A program made the translations under genes and the position numbers. A stretch of DNA of 64,000 nucleotides. Origin: an uncultured Clostridia bacterium (GTDB taxonomy: Bacteria; Bacillota; Clostridia; Oscillospirales; Ruminococcaceae). Below, piece by piece: positions 58,671 to 64,000 of the stretch. Location of the stretch: assembly GCA_946498095.1 (NCBI GenBank), contig CAMMMX010000013.1:1-64000 (forward strand), written 5' to 3'. Position 1 is the first letter of the stretch. Every line of letters starts with the position of its first letter. The notes below the pieces were generated by a model, which was given only the letters and a program-made list of their open reading frames with translations, did not search any database and had not been told where the DNA came from.

Positions 58671-61649
58671 TTACTGTTTCTTTACTTCGATATAGTTGAC
58701 CATGCAGCCTCCATGCTTAAAGTACAAGCGTAAAACTTGCTCGCCGCTTTCGAGCATTACACTATCAATCGAAAGATTCATCCATTCTCCGCAGGGGGCG
58801 GTAATAGGAACGTATACGACACCCGATATGTTTTTGCCATCCATTTCGATCATTAGACATCCGCCTTTTTCTTGTGGGCAAAGACGTACAATGATGTCGT
58901 AAAGTCCTTCCTCAGTGACATTGACGGTGTATTCATACCAGTCACCATCGGACACGGTGTCAAGAACATACGCCGATGACATGTCGGTAGACGGTATGAT
59001 CGGTACCGGTTCCTCGCGGTGCAGCTTGGCGGCGTTGCCACAGCATTCCGTATGGTAGGACACGCCTTCGCCGCCCCTGTCGAAGTTGACGGCGGGCAGA
59101 CGGCAGGGCAGGGAGGCGGGCGGAAGGATGAAGGGGTGCTGCGCATCCTCCTCTTCCGATGCAGAACCAACCGGTTCGACGTACGTCACCTGGGGCGGCT
59201 GAGAGAAGGCATAAGTACGCGTTGTGTCCATTTTGCAAGAGACGTCGAATCGCAGTTCTGAGCCGGTTGAGAACTTAAACTGGAACATCATGGAAAACAT
59301 ATCGACGTAATAACCTTCCCTGGCATCCTGATATTCGGAGAGAGTATTCAGCCTAGGAAGCTTCCTTCTGCCGACGTTCACTTCTTTCGGCGCGTGGACA
59401 ACATGGCAGATCGCTTCATAGACCGAGGGGACGAACTGCTTGTTACTTTGCTGGATCGCTATCCTGATAAATGCGGGGTCACTGTAGTCACACTGGACGG
59501 TGGTCTGCGTAAATTCCCCATCCTCAAAGCGATGGGAGCAGCCATCGTCCTGATACATGGTAAAGGAGGAGATGCCCTCAGGATAGATGTCGAAAGTTAC
59601 CGGATCCCAGGGCTTTTCGGAAGTGCGATTCATCTGCGGCGCCATCGGGATAATTGCGCCCATTTTGACAAAAAGCGGGATGCGGTTTTGCGGCGCGTAC
59701 ACAACGTATTCCTGCCCGCCTTCGTAGACGCAGCCGTAATCGTAGTCCAGCCAGCGTCCTTTCGGGAAATAGACCTTGACGGCTGTCAGGTTTTCCCACA
59801 GGACGGGCGCGACCATCAGCTCGCTGCCAAAGAGATACTGGTATTTGAGGTTGACGACATTCGGATCGTTCTGGTAGTCGAATACAAGCGGACGCATCAG
59901 CGGTGCACCGGTCTTATGGGTGCGGTAAGCATAGGAATAAATGTAGGGCATCAGGCGGTAGCGCAGTTTTAGGTAACGACGGCAACTTTCCAGTACGAGG
60001 CTGCCGTACATATAAGGGGAGGAAGGTCCAACATGGTGCGAACGGGCAATGGGGGAGAAGGCGGCGAATTGCATCCAGCGTTCGAACAGTAGTGCTTGGG
60101 CGAGGGTATCGTTTTTGTAGCGTTGCCCATGCTCAACAAGGGAATTATTGTACGTCTTGGAGATGAATCCGCCTGCATCAGATGTCCAGCCAGGTAAGCC
60201 GGACATGACAGTGTTTAGCGCTTCCGGGCAGTGCGCTTGAAAGGTTTCATAGGTCGAGTAAACGTCCCCGGACCAGACGGTGGCGCCATATTTCTGAATA
60301 CCCGCTGTACCCGTCCGCGTAAGGATGAAAGGACGGGTATCCGGGTCATAATCGCGGAACATCTCATAGTATAGTTTTGTGTTGAGCAGGGAAAAGGGAT
60401 TGTGTACCTTAGCTTTCGGGCCATCGTAGTAAACAGTATTGTCCGGATCCCCTTCCGGTTCCGTCAGATCCAGCCACCAGCTTCGGACACCTTCATCATA
60501 CAGGTGCTTGATTTGCGGCCAAATCCAATCGCGCATGCCGGGATGGGAGAAGTCCATCAGCTCGCCACCGTAGTGACCACAAGTGATTGTGTTGCCGTTT
60601 GTATCCTTTGCCAGAACGCCGGCTTTGAGTGCGCTTTGAAAGTTTGAGCTGTCCTTGCGGATCATCGGTCCCGAGTTGGAGACCATGAACTGGATACCTT
60701 CCTTGCGGTATTTGGTGATCTTTTCCGGGCTCTGTCCCTTCCAGCGATCCGCCCACTGGAAATTGTGGAAATTCTGCGGCCAGTCATAGTCGAAGACGAT
60801 ACAGTCAAGCGGGAGATCACAGCGCTTAAACTGATCGATGACGTCTTCGGTTTCCTCCCAGTCATGAAAGGTACATTTGCACTGAATGTAACCGTAAGCC
60901 CACAGTGGCAGCATGGACGGGCGGCCGGTAATTGAGGTGTAGCGGTCAAGGATGTGGGAAAAATCCGGCCCGTACATGAAGTAGTACAAAAGCTCGCCGC
61001 CCTGTGCGGTGAAATAGTAGTAGTCGTCCGATTTTTTCCCCATGTCGAATTTCATCCGGTAGCTGTTGTCGGCAAAGATGCCATAACCGCCTGCCGCACA
61101 TCCAGTCGACAAAAAGAAGGTGATGGGGTAATCTGCGGTAACGCAGCCGTCAGTGATGGTTTGGCCGGTAATCATGTCGCGCGAGGATCCACGACGGTCG
61201 AGGTTGCCGCCAAAGGCGTCGTTGTCCTCACCCAGCCCATAGAAATGCTCGTTTTTTGCAAGCTCCATATGAACACAGAATCCACCCATGTCGTCAAAGC
61301 CCATACCGTACAGCTCGTATTCCTGTGTAATCAACGTTTTGTCGTCGGCGGTATAAAAAGCGAGACGCAGCTTTTTCTTATAGGCGCGGACGCATAGCCT
61401 GTCCGTCACTAGGGCGAAATAGTCGCCGCAATCCTCTATGCGGTATGGCGGGCAGGGAAAGCATTCCTCCGACACAGCGTAGGATGCATCCTTGATAAAA
61501 ACGCCATCTTGGCATGCCCACACGCGGATAGTATCGTCGAAGCAGACATCAAGACGGATTTGGGCTGCCGTGTTTGTGCGGACAAGTGCGCCCTGCAGAG
61601 TGTGCTCCATTGAAACAGCGTTGAGCTGATTGAGATAGGTTCGTTCCAT
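58671..61649 (-). CDS. GH31 family glycosidase with C-terminal carbohydrate-binding domain
   Basis: This 992-residue retaining alpha-glycosidase lacks a signal peptide. It has an N-terminal beta-sandwich (about 1-245) and a barrel with the predicted nucleophile Asp394 (WWLDLTEPEG) and acid/base Asp462 (VWSGDV). Proximal and distal sheet domains follow to about 800. The last 140 residues read like a CBM6/CBM35-type beta-sandwich (SDGDWYEYTVNVTEEGLYDI, LYFKHGGCMVNYIEVKK). Specificity (alpha-glucosidase, alpha-xylosidase or other) cannot be read reliably. Nearby xylose genes make alpha-xylosidase attractive (inference). The ATG at 61649 has GGAG upstream. It is divergent from the AraC-type gene that probably controls it. 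Confidence 0.92.
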   Translation of the reverse strand: MERTYLNQLNAVSMEHTLQGALVRTNTAAQIRLDVCFDDTIRVWACQDGVFIKDASYAVSEECFPCPPYRIEDCGDYFALVTDRLCVRAYKKKLRLAFYTADDKTLITQEYELYGMGFDDMGGFCVHMELAKNEHFYGLGEDNDAFGGNLDRRGSSRDMITGQTITDGCVTADYPITFFLSTGCAAGGYGIFADNSYRMKFDMGKKSDDYYYFTAQGGELLYYFMYGPDFSHILDRYTSITGRPSMLPLWAYGYIQCKCTFHDWEETEDVIDQFKRCDLPLDCIVFDYDWPQNFHNFQWADRWKGQSPEKITKYRKEGIQFMVSNSGPMIRKDSSNFQSALKAGVLAKDTNGNTITCGHYGGELMDFSHPGMRDWIWPQIKHLYDEGVRSWWLDLTEPEGDPDNTVYYDGPKAKVHNPFSLLNTKLYYEMFRDYDPDTRPFILTRTGTAGIQKYGATVWSGDVYSTYETFQAHCPEALNTVMSGLPGWTSDAGGFISKTYNNSLVEHGQRYKNDTLAQALLFERWMQFAAFSPIARSHHVGPSSPYMYGSLVLESCRRYLKLRYRLMPYIYSYAYRTHKTGAPLMRPLVFDYQNDPNVVNLKYQYLFGSELMVAPVLWENLTAVKVYFPKGRWLDYDYGCVYEGGQEYVVYAPQNRIPLFVKMGAIIPMAPQMNRTSEKPWDPVTFDIYPEGISSFTMYQDDGCSHRFEDGEFTQTTVQCDYSDPAFIRIAIQQSNKQFVPSVYEAICHVVHAPKEVNVGRRKLPRLNTLSEYQDAREGYYVDMFSMMFQFKFSTGSELRFDVSCKMDTTRTYAFSQPPQVTYVEPVGSASEEEDAQHPFILPPASLPCRLPAVNFDRGGEGVSYHTECCGNAAKLHREEPVPIIPSTDMSSAYVLDTVSDGDWYEYTVNVTEEGLYDIIVRLCPQEKGGCLMIEMDGKNISGVVYVPITAPCGEWMNLSIDSVMLESGEQVLRLYFKHGGCMVNYIEVKKQ

Positions 61650-61708
61650 TTCCTCTGTCTCCTTTTCTTCCGAATAACCTGGGATACGATGATGCGCTTG
61701 CAATCATG

Positions 61709-61751
61709 CTATACAACCATTATAATAAAATTATCAAAGCTTTACTATACA
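61709..61751. promoter_or_regulatory. shared GH31/AraC control region with direct repeats
   Basis: CTATACA occurs at 61709-61715 and 61745-61751 in direct orientation, 36 bp apart. Between them a TATAAT on the minus strand (61719-61724) has no good -35, as in activator-dependent promoters. On the plus strand TATGAT near 61771 may serve the AraC gene. Confidence 0.45.
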
Positions 61752-61806
61752 TAAAACTGCGAAGAAATGGTATGATTTTGCGCATGTAGGTGAGGAGGCG
61801 GCGACG

Positions 61807-62691
61807 ATGAGTCAGTGGAAGGAAGAAACGCACGATTATCATCATGACTTCGAGCTGCGGGTGCACAATAACCGTGAAAACGCCTTTTGTTTCAGTGAAA
61901 TTCTCCAGCCTCACTATCACCGCGAATTCGAGTTGATTATACTGCGCAGCGGCAGATGTATTTTCCGGATTGGCGAAAGCGAGATTGATACGAAAGAGGG
62001 CGATATCGTGATTGCCAATCCCATGCAGCTCCACAGTGGATATTCGGTGGAGGAATCGTTGGTGGATTATGTGGCTGTCGTTATCGGGCCGGATGTTTTT
62101 CTTGGCAACGCCTCCGATGAAGTTGGCAATGAGGAGGTTATGCCGTTTCTGACCGGTCAGCATATGTTGCCCAACGTCATCCGCCCCTCTGAGGAGGCGT
62201 ATCCCGTTGTGACGAGCGTATTGAGCCAGATTTTGCGGGAACATCAAGACAGATGTTCGGGTTATCGGCTTAAAATTAGAGGACTTTTATATCTGTTACT
62301 GGTGCAAGTGATGCGCTATTATGACGTGTCACCCCCAGAGGGGAAGCAGGTATATGTCCGTGTAGCGCAATACGCTCGTTTTTCTGAGCTTTTCGCTTAT
62401 CTGGAGAAACATTGTGCGGAGAAAATCTCATTGGAGGAAGCGGCTCGTCTGACCGGACTCAGTCCAGACTATTTCTGCCGCGCTTTTAAGAAGCTGTGTG
62501 GATGCACTTTCATCACCTATTATAATCGTTTGAAAATCGAGAAAGCGGAACAGCTTTTGCGGACGACGGATATGACCATCAGCGAGGTCTCGGATTATTT
62601 AAGTTTCTCATCTGTCAATTACTTTGGAAAACTCTTCAAAAAGCACAAAAATTACTCCCCATCCGCTTGTAGAAAAACATATATCGACTAA
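61807..62691 (+). CDS. AraC-family regulator next to GH31 glycosidase
   Basis: This 294-residue transcription regulator has an N-terminal cupin sensor domain (about 10-155), with HYHREFELIILRSGR and GDIVIANPMQLHSG. The C-terminal double HTH (about 190-292) has ISLEEAARLTGLSPDYFCRAFKK and TISEVSDYLSFSSVNYFGKLFKK. It is likely to activate the divergent GH31 gene in response to a sugar. GGAGGCGGCG lies just before the ATG. The gene stands alone and is followed by the tRNA promoter. Confidence 0.92.
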   Translation: MSQWKEETHDYHHDFELRVHNNRENAFCFSEILQPHYHREFELIILRSGRCIFRIGESEIDTKEGDIVIANPMQLHSGYSVEESLVDYVAVVIGPDVFLGNASDEVGNEEVMPFLTGQHMLPNVIRPSEEAYPVVTSVLSQILREHQDRCSGYRLKIRGLLYLLLVQVMRYYDVSPPEGKQVYVRVAQYARFSELFAYLEKHCAEKISLEEAARLTGLSPDYFCRAFKKLCGCTFITYYNRLKIEKAEQLLRTTDMTISEVSDYLSFSSVNYFGKLFKKHKNYSPSACRKTYID

Positions 62692-62715
62692 ATTATACAA
62701 AAAACAAAATTTTTA

Positions 62716-62744
62716 TTGACATTGGATCCTGGATTTGCTATAAT
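62716..62744 (+). promoter_or_regulatory. consensus promoter of tRNA-Lys
   Basis: -35 TTGACA (62716-62721), 17-bp spacer, -10 TATAAT (62739-62744); both boxes match the consensus exactly. Confidence 0.9.
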
Positions 62745-62827
62745 AAATAAGCGCTTTAGTGGATATGTTATTCAAGGATGCAATAGTGTCTTTGTTTACC
62801 ACTGGTAGGTTCTATCAGTGGAAAAAT

Positions 62828-62903
62828 GAGCCATTAGCTCAGCTGGCAGAGCATTTGACTTTTAATCAAAGGGTCCGGAGTTCGAATCTCCGATGGCTCA
62901 CCA
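62828..62903 (+). tRNA. tRNA-Lys (anticodon UUU)
   Basis: A full cloverleaf: acceptor GAGCCAT pairs with ATGGCTC, the D arm is AGCTCAGCTGGCAGAGC, and the anticodon loop CTTTTAA carries TTT. The T arm is CCGGAGTTCGAATCTCCG, and 3' CCA is encoded. It has a consensus promoter and its own terminator. tRNA-Lys decodes AAA and AAG. Confidence 0.97.
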
Positions 62904-62914
62904 AAGCAGATTTG

Positions 62915-62952
62915 AAAAAGGTTGATACACCATCAGGTGTATCAACCTTTTT
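62915..62952 (+). terminator. intrinsic terminator of tRNA-Lys
   Basis: A 17-bp perfect stem (62915-62931 with 62936-62952) has a 4-nt loop and a terminal T run. Confidence 0.9.
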
Positions 62953-63208
62953 CATATTACAGTAAAAAAAGAGGTCTTTTCTTATCAAGGACGATGTTGT
63001 GTCGGCGTTTCAGATGAAATGCTGACACAACTTTTAAGCGTGCATGACGAGATGCCCAGAAGAGCGGCCATACTGCGATATAGAAATATAGATGAGCAGG
63101 GCCGTTAAGGAGAGTGTGTCCAAGGGAATATAATGATTTTGTACCATTTGCCATGTTTGGATCACATAGTGATTTTTGCATTTTAATGTTCTGCCAGAAA
63201 AAATAAGA
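62953..63208. other. intergenic, nothing recognised
   Basis: No supported gene was found. Reverse-strand frames at 62957-63222 have no ribosome binding site and unlikely composition. No terminator for the AraC-type gene was found. Confidence 0.4.
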
Positions 63209-64000
63209 TTAGTATGAGCCACGAAATTCCGAGGGTGAAACCATTTCTTGTTTTTTAAAAACGGCGCAGAAATAGCTGTTGTCCTTATAGCCTACGGCTT
63301 TGCCGACGTCAGAAATGGACAGCTTTTTTTCAATTAATAGCTTTTTCGCTTCCTGGATCCGTTTTCTGGCTAGGTATTCAAACGGACGCATATTCAAACA
63401 TTCGCGGAATACCTTGCACAGATGCTGCGGAGTAACATGGACCAGGGAGGCCAGCTGATCCAGAGTAATGTCGCTCGCATAATGTTCATCCAGGTATTCC
63501 AGAATCGGGCGTATCAGCCGGTTCTGCTGGTATCGGTAGCCGGTGTGACGATTTTTTGCACACAGAAAAAGCTCAATCAGGAAGTTATAGAGAAATCCGG
63601 AGCAGATATAGCCGCAATCCGCGTCGTTCGCTTTCAGAGTCGTATAAATCCGATGGAAAAGGGCGAGCAACATGTCAGGTTCCGCGATATTCAGTACACG
63701 ATAGGTATCGAGGTCTAATTTACCCAGCGTTGCTGAAATGTTTTCACCGTTAAAGGTGATCCAGCAAGTTTCCCATGGCGAAGAGTCTGGATAATATTCA
63801 TGTGGAAGATGTGGCGGAAGGTAAAAAAACGTGTTTTTTTCGATTGTATATTGAGCGCCATGTATTTTCAGGGTACCGCTCCCTCGCGTACAGAACAGGA
63901 TCTGGTGTACGCCATAACCTTCCGGACGTACCACGGGGCATTGATGGCGGTGAGAGCCGATGCCGCATACGTACAAAGGTAGGCCGAATTCCTGATTCAA
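63209..64000 (-). CDS. AraC-family transcription regulator, reaches window edge
   Basis: The 263 visible residues hold an N-terminal cupin-like sensor (about 15-140: YGVHQILFCTRGSGTLKI, LPPHLPHEYYP) and a C-terminal double HTH (about 165-262: ITLDQLASLVHVTPQHLCKVFRE and SISDVGKAVGYKDNSYFCAVFKK). The first visible codon is TTG at the last base of the window, so the gene may start there or continue beyond it. Length is close to normal for the family. Its target is unknown and probably lies outside the window. Confidence 0.88.
   Translation of the reverse strand: MNQEFGLPLYVCGIGSHRHQCPVVRPEGYGVHQILFCTRGSGTLKIHGAQYTIEKNTFFYLPPHLPHEYYPDSSPWETCWITFNGENISATLGKLDLDTYRVLNIAEPDMLLALFHRIYTTLKANDADCGYICSGFLYNFLIELFLCAKNRHTGYRYQQNRLIRPILEYLDEHYASDITLDQLASLVHVTPQHLCKVFRECLNMRPFEYLARKRIQEAKKLLIEKKLSISDVGKAVGYKDNSYFCAVFKKQEMVSPSEFRGSY

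Noticed and set aside
62828-62903. tRNA-Lys as attachment site of an element
   Set aside because: No integrase is adjacent and no repeat of the tRNA 3' end was noticed nearby.

Overview
The window looks like chromosome of a spore-forming clostridial Firmicute, probably of Ruminococcaceae/Oscillospiraceae type. The evidence is an alpha/beta-type small acid-soluble spore protein with a sigma-G-like promoter, the cdaA-cdaR pair, an SRP RNA upstream of dnaX-ybaB-recR, strong GGAGG ribosome binding sites and many consensus -35/-10 promoters with 17-bp spacers. No CRISPR array, prophage structural genes or rRNA were seen. Species was not determined.

Layout. 0-6 kb: beta-mannosidase (GH2), then a divergent metA (residue Glu111 predicts acetyl-CoA use), a membrane-anchored glycerophosphodiester phosphodiesterase and a zinc-ribbon membrane protein. 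6-10 kb: AI-2E-type permease, a SEDS glycosyltransferase and a fused ispDF. 10.7-25.5 kb: a DUF3343/cysteine-desulfurase-like pair. The desulfurase gene is cut by a 13.4-kb insertion (about 11946-25322), and joining the two flanks restores a 387-codon reading frame exactly. The insertion carries a PepSY protein, a two-component system, a short UvrA-like ABC protein, a membrane protein, a DUF6870-type small protein and three intact large serine recombinases in tandem. It has no recognisable conjugation genes. 25.6-30 kb: cdaA-cdaR, an FAD oxidoreductase and an unknown gene. 30.5-35 kb: an ABC exporter, an unknown protein, the spore protein and an unlisted 47-residue membrane peptide.

35-40.5 kb is a shikimate operon read leftward: leader ORF-aroF-aroB-aroA-aroC-DUF4364. 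A 42-residue leader ORF with 13 aromatic residues lies between its consensus promoter and aroF. It is followed by a 12-bp intrinsic terminator and a 9-nt segment complementary to the terminator loop. This has the parts of a ribosome-mediated attenuator controlled by aromatic amino acids. 40.6-47 kb: yjbQ-sbcD-sbcC-aldose epimerase-membrane protein, apparently one operon. 47.3-50.3 kb: exonuclease III, YaiI, a GNAT protein with membrane tail, and a NERD protein.

50.5-54.5 kb is a lacI-xylA-xylB xylose operon with its own operator. 54.6-57.5 kb: recR, ybaB, dnaX and the SRP RNA, with a divergent Abi-family gene after them. 58.6-64 kb: a GH31 glycosidase with a C-terminal carbohydrate-binding-like domain, its divergent AraC regulator, tRNA-Lys(UUU) and a second AraC regulator reaching the window edge. 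With the beta-mannosidase and xylose genes this points to use of plant glycans. The two most notable observations are the recombinase-bearing insertion that can in principle be removed to restore its host gene, and the aromatic leader peptide/terminator ahead of aroF.
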